A stretch of 64,000 bases of DNA from Leifsonia williamsii (GTDB taxonomy: Bacteria > Actinomycetota > Actinomycetes > Actinomycetales > Microbacteriaceae), in assembly GCF_030433685.1 (NCBI RefSeq), contig NZ_JAROCF010000001.1, forward strand, positions 3,224,001-3,288,000, read 5' to 3'. The translations under genes were made by a program, and so were the position numbers. How positions within the stretch are numbered: position 1 is the first letter of the stretch; each line of letters begins with the position of its first letter. This document shows, piece after piece, positions 16,089 to 24,355 of this stretch. The notes under the pieces were generated by a model. The model searched no databases. It saw nothing but the letters and a program-made list of their open reading frames with translations, and was not told the DNA's origin.

Positions 16089-17351
16089 GTGGTCGATCAG
16101 GTGTCCCCCGCATCCGTCTCTCGCGAGCTCGTCTCCCCCGCTCTGGCGCGCCGCATCGCGCTCGCGGCGCAGGGTTTCGGGAGGCCTCGGCCGGCCGCCA
16201 TCGGTACCCGCCAGCTCAACGGCGTGATCGACCGGCTCGGCCTGCTGCAGATCGACTCGGTGAACGTGTTCGAGCGCAGCCACTACCTCCCCGTCTTCGC
16301 GCGGCTCGGCGGCTACGACCGTGCGTTGCTCGACCGGCTCACGTTCGACGCCCGCGGCCCGCACACCGAGTACTGGGCGCACGAGGCGGCGTTCGTGCGC
16401 AAGGAGGACTGGCCTCTCTTCGCCTGGCGGATGGAGGACTACCGCGCCCGGTACGGCGCCGCCGACGGCTGGTTCGCGCAGAACCGCGAGACGGTGGAGT
16501 GGCTGCGCCGCGAGCTGGCGGCGAACGGTCCGCTGGTGGCGGGCGAGATCGAGCACGACGCCAACACCCGCACCGGGCCGTGGTGGGGCTGGTCGGGCGT
16601 CAAGCGCGCGCTGGAGTCGCTGTTCCTCTTCGGCGAGGTCGCGATCGCCGGGCGCACCCGCTTCCAGCGCCGCTACGGGCTCGTGGAGGATGTGCTCCCC
16701 GCATCCGCGCTCGACCGGACCGTCGACCGCGAGGACGCGGTGCGCGAGCTGATCCGCCGCTCCGCGGTCGCGCACGGCATCGGCACCGCGAAGGACTTCG
16801 CCGACTACTACCGCATCAAGGGCGCGCCGGCGGCGGCCGCCATCCGCGACCTCGAGGAGGCGGGCGACCTCCTGCCCGTGCGGGTCCCGGGCTGGGAGTC
16901 GAACGGCAAGCCGACCCCCGCGTGGGTGCACCGCGACGCCCGCAAGCCGCGGCGCATCGAGGCGGCGGCGCTGCTGTCGCCGTTCGACCCGGTGGTCTGG
17001 TTCCGCGACCGCGCGCTGCGGATGTTCGGATTCCACTACCGCATCGAGATCTACACGCCGGCGCCGCAGCGCGTGTACGGCTACTACTCGCTGCCGATCC
17101 TCCTCGACGACGCGCTCGTCGGGCGGATCGACCTCAAGAGCGACCGGCAGGCGGGCGTGCTGCGGGTGCAGTCGGCCTGGACCGAGCCGGGCGCGCCCCC
17201 CGCGACCCTCGACCGCCTGGTGCCGCTGCTGCACGAGACGGCGGCCTGGCAGGGGCTCGCGTCCGTCACGGTCAGCGACACGGCGCGCGGCGATCTGGCC
17301 CCGGCCCTCGCCCGCGCGCTCGGCACGACAGCGGCCGCCGCCGGGGAGTAG
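16089..17351 (+). CDS. Winged-helix YcaQ family protein (DNA crosslink glycosylase-like)
   Basis: A 420-residue protein of the YcaQ/AlkX (DUF1006) family of HTH_42 proteins. The start region (SPALARRIALAAQGF) and RLGLLQIDSVNVFERSHY are family hallmarks. Studied members unhook DNA interstrand crosslinks as monofunctional glycosylases. The family's catalytic QxD segment corresponds to LQIDS here, which is intact. It runs with a 10-nt gap into a small unknown gene that has its own -10 box. No other repair genes adjoin it. Confidence 0.85.
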   Translation: MVDQVSPASVSRELVSPALARRIALAAQGFGRPRPAAIGTRQLNGVIDRLGLLQIDSVNVFERSHYLPVFARLGGYDRALLDRLTFDARGPHTEYWAHEAAFVRKEDWPLFAWRMEDYRARYGAADGWFAQNRETVEWLRRELAANGPLVAGEIEHDANTRTGPWWGWSGVKRALESLFLFGEVAIAGRTRFQRRYGLVEDVLPASALDRTVDREDAVRELIRRSAVAHGIGTAKDFADYYRIKGAPAAAAIRDLEEAGDLLPVRVPGWESNGKPTPAWVHRDARKPRRIEAAALLSPFDPVVWFRDRALRMFGFHYRIEIYTPAPQRVYGYYSLPILLDDALVGRIDLKSDRQAGVLRVQSAWTEPGAPPATLDRLVPLLHETAAWQGLASVTVSDTARGDLAPALARALGTTAAAAGE

Positions 17352-17354
17352 GGT
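17349..17354 (+). promoter_or_regulatory. Putative -10 box (TAGGGT) of the 142-residue protein gene
   Basis: TAGGGT overlaps the stop codon of the upstream gene and lies 7 nt before the ATG at 17362. It favours that ATG over the GTG at 17353. Confidence 0.45.
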
Positions 17355-17361
17355 GCGGGTC

Positions 17362-17790
17362 ATGACGTCACCGCTGGAGTATCTGAATGCCGACGGGGCC
17401 GATGAGGCCGACTACGAGCAGCCGATGCGCGAGCTCTACGCGTATCCCGACGGCGATCACTGGCTCGACGGGATCGTCACCGGGGTGAAGCCGGGCGCCG
17501 CGATCGAGGGCGGCGCGCTCGTGCAGTTCGACGAGCGGCTGTGGGTGCGCGCCTCGCTCGTGCGCGAGTCGGACCATTACATCGCGGTGCTCCTCGGTCG
17601 CGACGGCGACGTGTACGCGGAAGTCATCACCAGCTTCATCGACGGGCAGCCCGCCGACCCGATCCGCGACATCTCGGTCACTGACGGGGAGTCGAACATC
17701 GGCACCGAATGGCGACCGATCGACGAGCCGCGCACCGGCACGCGCGTACGGTACCGCTACACCGGCTCCGCCGACCTGCCGCAGCCGTAG
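17362..17790 (+). CDS. Hypothetical acidic protein, 142 residues
   Basis: A small soluble protein of unknown function with no signal peptide or membrane helix. It is rich in Asp/Glu and aromatic residues (DEADYEQPMRELYAYPDGDH) and looks like a mixed alpha/beta or beta-barrel domain. The ATG at 17362 is preceded by TAGGGT at the leaderless distance. A GTG at 17353 would add three residues. It ends 8 bp before copy 2 of the 57-bp repeat, which separates it from the convergent htpX. Confidence 0.75.
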   Translation: MTSPLEYLNADGADEADYEQPMRELYAYPDGDHWLDGIVTGVKPGAAIEGGALVQFDERLWVRASLVRESDHYIAVLLGRDGDVYAEVITSFIDGQPADPIRDISVTDGESNIGTEWRPIDEPRTGTRVRYRYTGSADLPQP

Positions 17791-17798
17791 CCGACCCT

Positions 17799-17855
17799 CG
17801 AGTACGCGGACTCTCTGCGTACTCGAAGGTTTCGGATCGAATTCGCGCGTACTCG
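17799..17855 (-). repeat. 57-bp intergenic repeat, copy 2 (inverted), probable terminator
   Basis: Read on the minus strand this matches 8480-8536 at 49 of 57 positions. It contains the inverted repeat CGAGTACGC / GCGTACTCG and ends 4 bp before the htpX stop codon. It lies between convergent genes, like copy 1, and probably acts as a terminator for both. Confidence 0.85.
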
Positions 17856-17859
17856 ACGG

Positions 17860-18750
17860 TTAGAAGCCGGCGCCCATCTTCTCCAGGCGCTCGACGCGCT
17901 CGGGGATCGGCGGGTGCGTGCTGAACAGCCGCGCTGTCAGGCTCGGCTTGAGCGGCTCGGCGATCCAGAGGTGCGCCATCGAGGAGTTCTGCTTGCGCAT
18001 CGGACGGCCGTAGGCCTCCAGCTTGAGCAGCGCGCTCGCCAGCGCGTCGGGGTGACGGGTCGTCATCGCGCCGGTCGCGTCGGCGAGGTACTCGCGCTGA
18101 CGGGACACGGCCAGCTGCACGAGCGTCGCGACGAGCGGCGCCACGATCGCGGCGATCAGCCCGAAGACGAGCACGACCGGGTTGCCGCCTCCGCCGTTGT
18201 TGTTGTTGCGGTTGTTGCCGCCGAAGAACGCCATCCGCAGCATGATGTCGGCGATGAAACCGACCGCGACGGTGAGGCCGAAGACGATCATGGACAGCCG
18301 GATGTCGTAGTTGCGCACATGCCCGAGCTCGTGCGCCATGACCCCCTCCAGCTCGGCGTCGGTCATGATGTCGAGCAGGCCGGTGGTCGCGGCGACGGAG
18401 GCGTGCTGCGGATCCCGGCCGGTGGCGAACGCGTTCGGAGCGGGGTCGTCGACGATGTAGACGGCGGGCATCGGCGCGCCCGTGGTGATCGAGAGGTTCT
18501 CGACGATGTTCCACAGCCGCGGGTTGTCCGCCTTCTGGATCGGGATCGCCCCCGACATGCTCAGCGCCTGGCTGCTCGCCATGAAGTACTGGAACACGGC
18601 GTAGAGCACGGCGCCGATGAGCACCACGACGAGGATCGTGTAGCTCTGGTAGAACCACGACGCCAGCCATCCCAGCGCACCGATGAGGACCAGGAACAGC
18701 AGGATGATGAAGACGGTGTTGCGCTTGTTCCTGGCGATCGCCCTGTACAT
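17860..18750 (-). CDS. htpX: Zinc metalloprotease HtpX homologue (M48B)
   Basis: A 296-residue membrane protease with two N-terminal helices (about residues 12-56), the zinc motif HELGH (140-144), and two further hydrophobic segments (about 160-215, interrupted by an Asn-rich loop, NNRNNNNGGGG). The third ligand is probably the Glu in QREYLADATGA. HtpX degrades misfolded membrane proteins with its active site facing the cytosol. It is directly downstream of lemA with a 7-nt gap, a conserved pairing in which LemA is a probable membrane partner. Confidence 0.93.
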   Translation of the reverse strand: MYRAIARNKRNTVFIILLFLVLIGALGWLASWFYQSYTILVVVLIGAVLYAVFQYFMASSQALSMSGAIPIQKADNPRLWNIVENLSITTGAPMPAVYIVDDPAPNAFATGRDPQHASVAATTGLLDIMTDAELEGVMAHELGHVRNYDIRLSMIVFGLTVAVGFIADIMLRMAFFGGNNRNNNNGGGGNPVVLVFGLIAAIVAPLVATLVQLAVSRQREYLADATGAMTTRHPDALASALLKLEAYGRPMRKQNSSMAHLWIAEPLKPSLTARLFSTHPPIPERVERLEKMGAGF

Positions 18751-18757
18751 CTAGGCC

Positions 18758-19324
18758 CTAGAACTGGACGCGCGGGGGCTCGGCGATCGCGGCGAGGTTG
18801 TCGACCTCGAAGAAGTCGCGCTCGGTGAAGCCCAGGCGGCGGGCGAACAGGTTGTTCGGGAACACGCGGATCTTGGTGTTGAACTCCCGCACGCCGCCGT
18901 TGTAGAACCGGCGCGACGCCTGGATCTTGTCCTCGGTGTCGACCAGGTCGGCCTGGAGGCGCAGGAAGTTCTGGCTAGCCTGCAGCTGCGGATACGCCTC
19001 CGCCACGGCGAAGATGCTCTTCAGCGCCGTCTGCATGTGCCCCTCGGCGACGGACGCCTCCGCCGGGCCCTGGGCCGACAGCGTCTCGGCGCGCGCCTGC
19101 GTCACCGACTCGAAGACGCCCTTCTCGTGCGCCGCGTAGCCCTTGACCGTCTCGATCAGGTTCGGGATGAGGTCGGCGCGCCGCTTGAGCTGCACCGTGA
19201 TGTCGCTCCACGCCTCGTCGACGCGCACCTTGAGGGTGACGAGCGAGTTGTAGGTGGCCCAGAGATAGATTCCGATGATCGCGACGAGCACGACGACGAT
19301 GATGACCGGAATGAGCCATTCCAT
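18758..19324 (-). CDS. lemA: LemA family protein
   Basis: A 188-residue protein with one N-terminal membrane helix (about residues 3-25) and an extended helical bundle outside. Typical motifs are NSLVTLKVRVDEAWSDI, VQLKRRADLIPNLIETVKGY (given only in part), and the C-terminal YNGGVREFNTKI with FPNNLFA. The function of the family is unsettled; its genes are often paired with htpX or TPM-domain genes, suggesting a role at the membrane in stress or protease regulation. The ATG at 19324 follows AAGGAG by 9 nt and the gene is the first of the lemA-htpX operon. Confidence 0.93.
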   Translation of the reverse strand: MEWLIPVIIVVVLVAIIGIYLWATYNSLVTLKVRVDEAWSDITVQLKRRADLIPNLIETVKGYAAHEKGVFESVTQARAETLSAQGPAEASVAEGHMQTALKSIFAVAEAYPQLQASQNFLRLQADLVDTEDKIQASRRFYNGGVREFNTKIRVFPNNLFARRLGFTERDFFEVDNLAAIAEPPRVQF

Positions 19325-19511
19325 GTTCGGATACTCCTTGCGTGGGGCGCGGTGAAGGACGGTGCGCAGACCACATCCTATCGGCGGCCGGAGAGCCTCC
19401 CACCGCGTTCCCACCACACTCGAAGCATCCCCATGGCCGGCGCATGGACGGGGGCGCCCGGACGCCGGACGCGGCGAGGCGCGGTACGGCGCGAAGGTGC
19501 ACAATGTCCCC

Positions 19512-20138
19512 GTGAGCGAGATCGCCGAGCGTCGCCCGCGGGGCCGCCCGCGCAAGGAGCGGGGCGCGTCCTCGGCACGCGCGGCGATCCTGCGCGCCGC
19601 CGCCGACGAGTTCGCCGACCGCGGCTACGAGGCGGCGTCGCTGCGCGCGATCGCCCGGCGGGCGGGCGTCGACTCCGCACTCGTGCACCACTACTTCGAC
19701 GGCAAGGCCGACGTGTTCGCGGCAGCGTTGGAGGCGCCGCTGCGGCCCGACCGGATGCTCGAGGTGGTGCTCGCGGCGCCGCGGGACGAGATCGGCGAGC
19801 GCCTGGTGCGCTACCTGCTGGAGCAGCTCGGCGACCCGAAGGCGGCCGGCCGGATGGTCGTGATCCTCCGCACGGTTCTCGGCAGCGGCCCCGGCACCCG
19901 GATGGTGCGCGAGTTCCTGACCCGCGAGGTCTTCTCCCGGCTGGCGGCCCTCAACGACGGGCCGGACGCCGCGCTGCGCGCGAACCTCGCCGCCTCCCAG
20001 CTCGTCGGGCTCATGATGACGCGGTTCGCCCTGCGGCTGGAGCCCATCGCGAGCGCCTCCCCGGACGAGCTGGCGAAACGGATCGGGCCGGTCCTGCAGT
20101 GGCACCTGTTCGGCTACCCGGAGGCGCTGCCCGACTGA
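19512..20138 (+). CDS. TetR family transcriptional regulator (exporter-linked)
   Basis: A 208-residue regulator. A basic N-terminal arm (RRPRGRPRKERG) precedes the TetR helix-turn-helix (SLRAIARRAGVDSALVHHYFDGKADVF, given as an interval of about residues 37-64). The C-terminal ligand-binding domain resembles the TetR_C_17-like group common in actinobacteria. It sits 55 bp upstream of an ABC-2 exporter gene pair on the same strand and probably controls it. The AT-rich palindrome at 20184-20203 is a candidate operator. The start is GTG at 19512. Confidence 0.9.
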   Translation: MSEIAERRPRGRPRKERGASSARAAILRAAADEFADRGYEAASLRAIARRAGVDSALVHHYFDGKADVFAAALEAPLRPDRMLEVVLAAPRDEIGERLVRYLLEQLGDPKAAGRMVVILRTVLGSGPGTRMVREFLTREVFSRLAALNDGPDAALRANLAASQLVGLMMTRFALRLEPIASASPDELAKRIGPVLQWHLFGYPEALPD

Positions 20139-20183
20139 GGCGCCGACGATCCGCTCTTGTGCCGGGCGCGAGACGGGGCGAAT

Positions 20184-20203
20184 AATTCATCACATGGTGA
20201 ATT
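20184..20203. promoter_or_regulatory. Candidate TetR operator overlapping exporter start
   Basis: AATTCATCACATGGTGAATT is an imperfect palindrome (TCAC-ATG-GTGA core with AATTCA/TGAATT arms) in otherwise GC-rich DNA. It covers the start codon of the exporter ATPase and the likely -10 region (TAATTC, 20183-20188). Confidence 0.4.
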
Positions 20204-20994
20204 CACCGGATCCGGCCGTGTCGATCGCCGGCCTGCGCGTGCGCCGGGGCCGCACGACGGTGCTCGACGGGCTCACGCTCGACATCCCCCGCGGCCAGGT
20301 CGTCGGCCTCCTCGGCCCGAGCGGCTGCGGCAAGACCACCCTCATGCGCGCCATCGTCGGCGTGCAGCGCATCGCCGGAGGGACGGTGGAGGTGCTCGGC
20401 CAGCCTGCGGGCTCCTCCCCGCTGCGCCACCGCGTCGGCTACGTGACCCAGGCGGCGAGCGTCTACGACGACCTCACCGTCACCCAGAACCTCGCCTACT
20501 TCCGGCGCGTGCTCGGCGCGGGCAAGGAAGACGTCGAGCGCGCGATCGCGGCGACCGACCTCGGCGCGAACGCCGGCCAGCTCGTGTCGACGCTCTCGGG
20601 CGGTCAGCGCAGCCGCGTCTCCCTCGCCGCCGCCCTGCTCGGCTCCCCCGACCTGCTGGTGCTCGACGAGCCGACCGTCGGCCTCGACCCCCTGCTGCGC
20701 GCCGACCTGTGGGGGCTGTTCCACCGCCTCGCGGATTCGGGGACGAGCCTCCTGATCTCCAGTCACGTGATGGACGAGGCCACCCGCTGCGACCGCCTGC
20801 TGCTGATGCGGGAGGGGCGCATCCTCGCCGACCAGACCCCGGAGGAGCTGCTGGCCGAGACCGGCGCCGCCGACGCCGAGGACGCGTTCCTCGCGCTGCT
20901 GCGGCGGCGGCACCCTCGGCACGCGCTGGAGGATGCGGAGGCGGAGCGCGCCGACGGCGCGGACACGGACCACACCGAGGAGGCCGGCCGATGA
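20194..20994 (+). CDS. ABC exporter ATP-binding protein (DrrA-like)
   Basis: A 266-residue ATPase. It has Walker A LLGPSGCGKTTLMRA, signature LSGGQRSRVSLAAAL, Walker B LLVLDEPTVGLDP, and H-loop SSHVMDEATRCD. It lacks a TOBE domain and fits the ABC-2 drug/lipid exporter class. Its stop codon overlaps the start of the permease gene (ATGA), so the two form one transporter. The TetR gene just upstream suggests that expression is induced by the exported compound. The ATG at 20194 has no Shine-Dalgarno and may be leaderless. Confidence 0.92.
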   Translation: MVNSPDPAVSIAGLRVRRGRTTVLDGLTLDIPRGQVVGLLGPSGCGKTTLMRAIVGVQRIAGGTVEVLGQPAGSSPLRHRVGYVTQAASVYDDLTVTQNLAYFRRVLGAGKEDVERAIAATDLGANAGQLVSTLSGGQRSRVSLAAALLGSPDLLVLDEPTVGLDPLLRADLWGLFHRLADSGTSLLISSHVMDEATRCDRLLLMREGRILADQTPEELLAETGAADAEDAFLALLRRRHPRHALEDAEAERADGADTDHTEEAGR

Positions 20995-21725
20995 ACGCGA
21001 CCCGCACCCTCGCCACCACCGCGCGCGTGCTGAGCCAGATCCGGCACGACCCGCGGACGATCGGACTGCTCGTGGTCGTGCCGAGCCTCCTGATCGGGCT
21101 GGTCGCCTGGATCTTCACCGACACGCCGGTTTTCGACACCATCGGCCCGGCGATGCTGGCGCTGTTCCCCTTCGTCGTGATGTTCCTCGTCACGAGCATC
21201 ACCACGCTGCGCGAGCGGCGCACCGGGACGCTGGAGCGCCTCCTCTCGATGCCGCTCGGGAAGGGCGACTTCATCCTCGGTTACACCCTGGCCTTCGCCC
21301 TGCTCGCGGTCGTGCAGTCGGCGGTCGCGGTCGCGATGGCCGTGTGGGTGTGCGGGCTGGAGATCGAGGGGAGCACCTGGCTGCTGTTCGCGGTCGCGGT
21401 CGCCGACGCCATCCTCGGCACGACCCTCGGGCTGTTCGCGAGCGCGTTCGCCCGCACCGAGTTCCAGGTCGTCCAGTTCATGCCGCTGCTGGTCTTCCCG
21501 CAGATCCTGCTCGGCGGCATCTTCCTGCCCCGCGACCAGCTACCGGACGTGCTGGAGGCGATCAGCGACTGGCTCCCCCTCTCCCACGCGATCGACGCCC
21601 TCAACGCGGTCGCGACGAACTCGGAGGACGCGGCCTACGTCGGCGGCCAACTCCTCATCATCGGCGCGTTCGCACTCGGCGCGGTGGTGGTGGGGTCGCT
21701 GACGCTGCAGCGGCGGACGGCGTAG
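20991..21725 (+). CDS. ABC-2 type exporter permease
   Basis: A 244-residue membrane protein with six helices in the ABC-2 pattern. After the second helix comes RERRTGTLERLLSMPLGKGDF, a conserved cytoplasmic segment of YhhJ/DrrB-like permeases (about residues 73-93). The late loop GGIFLPRDQLPDVLEAISDWLPLSHAIDAL (in part) is also characteristic. It pairs with the ATPase encoded upstream to export a hydrophobic compound, probably a drug or lipid. The substrate is unknown. It is convergent with the FAD oxidase gene with only 6 bp between the stop codons. Confidence 0.9.
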   Translation: MNATRTLATTARVLSQIRHDPRTIGLLVVVPSLLIGLVAWIFTDTPVFDTIGPAMLALFPFVVMFLVTSITTLRERRTGTLERLLSMPLGKGDFILGYTLAFALLAVVQSAVAVAMAVWVCGLEIEGSTWLLFAVAVADAILGTTLGLFASAFARTEFQVVQFMPLLVFPQILLGGIFLPRDQLPDVLEAISDWLPLSHAIDALNAVATNSEDAAYVGGQLLIIGAFALGAVVVGSLTLQRRTA

Positions 21726-21731
21726 GAACGA

Positions 21732-23075
21732 TCACTCGCCCAGCACCTGCCGCAGGTACGCGTTCGCGAACCGCCGCTCCGGGTCGAGCCGGTCGCGGAC
21801 GGCGAGGAAGTCGCCGAACCGCGGGTACGCCTCGCGGAACCAGTCGGCGTCGCGGGTGTGCAGCTTGCCCCAGTGGGGGCGGCCGTCGTGGTCGAGCATG
21901 ATCTCCTCGACCGCGGCGAAGTACTCGCGGTGGTCCTCGCGGTAGTAGCGGTGGACGGCGATGTAGCCGGTCTCGCGGCCGTACGCCGTCGAGAGCCAGT
22001 TGCCGTCGGCGGCGGCCGAGCGCACCTCCACCGGGAAGGAGATGCGCCAGCCGCGGCGCTCGATCAGCGCCTTCACCTCGACGAGCGCCGCGGGCACGGC
22101 GGCGCGCGGGAGGGCGTACTCCTGCTCGCGGAAGCGGACCCCGCGGTTGGTGACGTAGACGCGCGGCGACAGGTCGGTGAAGTCGCGGTTGCCGGTCATC
22201 CGCTGCGCGAGCCTGCTGAACGGCGGGATGACGCCGGGCGCGACCGTGCCGAGCGCGCAGGCGCCGCGGTAGACGCCGTTGGCGAGCAGCTCGTCGTCGA
22301 TCCAGCGCCCCCAGCGGGTGAGCGGCGCGCGCGGCGCGGTGACGGGGAGGCGGGTGTTGGTCTTGGTGAGCGCGGTCTCGGTGTGCGGGAACCAGTAGAA
22401 CTCGAAGTGGTCCTCCCGGGCCGAGCGCTCGAGGTAGCCGTCGAGAGCGTCCTGCAGGGGCTCCGGGCGCTCGACGGCCTGCAGCAGGTACGCGGGCACG
22501 CACTGCACGGTCACGTCGACGATGATGCCGAGCGCGCCGAGGCCGAGGCGGGCGGCGGGCAGCAGTTCGGCGTTCTCGGTCTCGTCGATGCGGAGCAGGG
22601 AGCCGTCGGCGGTGACCAGGGTGAGCGCGGTGAGCTGCGTCGCGAGGCCGCCGAAGCCTCCGCCGGTGCCGTGCGTGCCGGTGGAAGTGGCGCCGGCGAT
22701 GGTCTGCCGGTCGATGTCGCCCATGTTCTCCAAGGCGAGTCCGTACGGTTCGAGGAGGGCCGGGAGCCGGTGGAGGCGCGTCCCCGCCCCGAGCGTGACC
22801 CGGCCGCGCTCGACGTCGACCGCGAGCACGCCGCTCAGCGCGTCGAGGTCGAGCAGCACCCCCGGGGCCGCGGCGATGCCGGTGAAGCTGTGGCCCGCTC
22901 CGACCGCCTTCACCGGCAGCCCCTGGCTCGCTGCGGCGGCGACGGCGCGCTGCACGGCCTCGGGGCCGGAGGGGCGTTCGACCCGTCGCGGACGCACCGC
23001 CTCCGTGCGTCCCCAGTTGCGCCACACGCCGGCCCGGCCTCCACCCGCCCGCACCGCGACGGCCGTGCCGGTCAC
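21732..23075 (-). CDS. FAD-dependent aldonolactone/alditol oxidase family protein
   Basis: A 447-residue VAO-type flavoprotein resembling D-arabinono-1,4-lactone oxidase and alditol oxidase. The N-terminal PP-loop has AVGAGHSFTGI, whose His-62 aligns with the residue that carries 8-alpha-histidyl FAD. ATSTGTHGTGGG is the second FAD segment. The C-terminal HWGK motif (GRPHWGKLH) is a family marker. It would oxidise a sugar lactone or polyol with O2, but the substrate is not known. Its GTG start overlaps the upstream stop codon (GTGA), and it is the last gene of a four-gene operon. Confidence 0.88.
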   Translation of the reverse strand: MTGTAVAVRAGGGRAGVWRNWGRTEAVRPRRVERPSGPEAVQRAVAAAASQGLPVKAVGAGHSFTGIAAAPGVLLDLDALSGVLAVDVERGRVTLGAGTRLHRLPALLEPYGLALENMGDIDRQTIAGATSTGTHGTGGGFGGLATQLTALTLVTADGSLLRIDETENAELLPAARLGLGALGIIVDVTVQCVPAYLLQAVERPEPLQDALDGYLERSAREDHFEFYWFPHTETALTKTNTRLPVTAPRAPLTRWGRWIDDELLANGVYRGACALGTVAPGVIPPFSRLAQRMTGNRDFTDLSPRVYVTNRGVRFREQEYALPRAAVPAALVEVKALIERRGWRISFPVEVRSAAADGNWLSTAYGRETGYIAVHRYYREDHREYFAAVEEIMLDHDGRPHWGKLHTRDADWFREAYPRFGDFLAVRDRLDPERRFANAYLRQVLGE

Positions 23076-24355
23076 AGGAACACCTGCCCCTCACCGCGGT
23101 AGGTGAGCGACTCGCCCACGACGGCCGCGCGGCCGTCGACGGCGTCGACCAGCTGGAAGCCGGTCAGGTGTTCGCTCAGCTCGCCCGACTTGGTGTGCCG
23201 CAGCCACACCCGGTCGCCGACATGCAGGACGCCGGCGGCGGCGCCGGTGAGCGGGGTCTGCACCTCCCCCGCCATCTCGCGCGCGACCATGGAGAGCCCG
23301 GTCGGCCACACCACGCGCGGCAGCCGGTCGGGTCCTGGCGGGCCGGAGGCGATCCAGCCGCCGCCGAGCAGGGTCGCGGTGCGCTCGTCCGGCCGGCGCA
23401 CCACGCTGAGCGCGAAGGAGGCCGCCGGAGCGGGCCGGAACGCCCGGTAGGTGTCGAACAGGTGGCCGCCGAAGAGCCCGGAGCCCGCGGCGAGCTCGGT
23501 GACCGCGGCGTCGCCGGAGGTGAACTCGAGCGAGCCCGTCCCTCCGCCGTTCACGAACTCCAGGTCGGCCACCGCGCGCACCGCGGCGACGGCCTCCCCG
23601 CGTCGCGCGATCAGCTCGGCACCGGACGCCCGCTGGACGCGGCGCAAGGTCGCGGCCCACGCCGGCCGGCCGGGAGGCGCGTCGCCCTGGCCCGCGATCT
23701 GGGCCTCGTACGACATCAGGCCGACGAGCCGGAAGCCGGGGCGCCGCACCACGGCCTCCGCCAGCTCCCGCAGCGCCTCCGGCGTGTGCAGCGGCGACCG
23801 GTAGACGCCGACGCGGCCGAGCACGGGCGCGTCCCAGGAGGCGTCGAGCTCCAGGCAGAGCCGGATCGTCTCGCGCTCCGCGGGAGGGACGACCGCGTCG
23901 ATCAGGTCGAGGTGCTCCAGGGAGTCGACCATCAGCGTCACCCGCGCGGCGAGCTCCGGCGATGCGGCCAGGCGCGCGATCGCCGCCCGGTCGGCCGTCG
24001 GGTAGCCCACCACCACGTCGTCGATCGGCGTGTGCCGTTCGTCGCCAGCGGCCAGCCAGAGCGCCTCCGGCAGCGTGTAGGCGAGCACGCCCGCGTACCC
24101 CGGCAGCGCGAGCACGGCCTCCAGCACCGACCGCACCCGCACCGACTTGGAGGCGACGCGGATCGGCCGGCCGCCGGCGCGCCGCAGCATGTCGTGCGCG
24201 TTGTGCCGCAGGGCGGGCAGGTGCAGCACCCCGAGCGGAGGGTCGAGCTGCGCGGTCGCGGCCGTCAGCGACGTCCAGAACGCCTCGGGCGACGTCCAGG
24301 TGCGCTCGGCCGGGGCGGGCCGCTCGTGCAGGTCGATGGTGGCGAGGTCGGTCAC
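23072..24355 (-). CDS. PLP-dependent amino acid deaminase/aldolase (D-threonine aldolase-like fold)
   Basis: A 427-residue enzyme with an alanine-racemase-like N-terminal barrel. The PLP lysine is in RVASKSVRVRSV (about residue 70). The C-terminal domain holds HVGDRVWLRHTKSGELSEH, which corresponds to the metal/active-site region of D-threonine aldolase and D-serine dehydratase families. Known relatives cleave or deaminate beta-hydroxy D-amino acids. The GTG start overlaps the MFS stop codon (TAGTG), and its own stop codon overlaps the FAD oxidase start, so all three are translationally coupled. The true substrate is unknown. Confidence 0.85.
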   Translation of the reverse strand: MTDLATIDLHERPAPAERTWTSPEAFWTSLTAATAQLDPPLGVLHLPALRHNAHDMLRRAGGRPIRVASKSVRVRSVLEAVLALPGYAGVLAYTLPEALWLAAGDERHTPIDDVVVGYPTADRAAIARLAASPELAARVTLMVDSLEHLDLIDAVVPPAERETIRLCLELDASWDAPVLGRVGVYRSPLHTPEALRELAEAVVRRPGFRLVGLMSYEAQIAGQGDAPPGRPAWAATLRRVQRASGAELIARRGEAVAAVRAVADLEFVNGGGTGSLEFTSGDAAVTELAAGSGLFGGHLFDTYRAFRPAPAASFALSVVRRPDERTATLLGGGWIASGPPGPDRLPRVVWPTGLSMVAREMAGEVQTPLTGAAAGVLHVGDRVWLRHTKSGELSEHLTGFQLVDAVDGRAAVVGESLTYRGEGQVFL

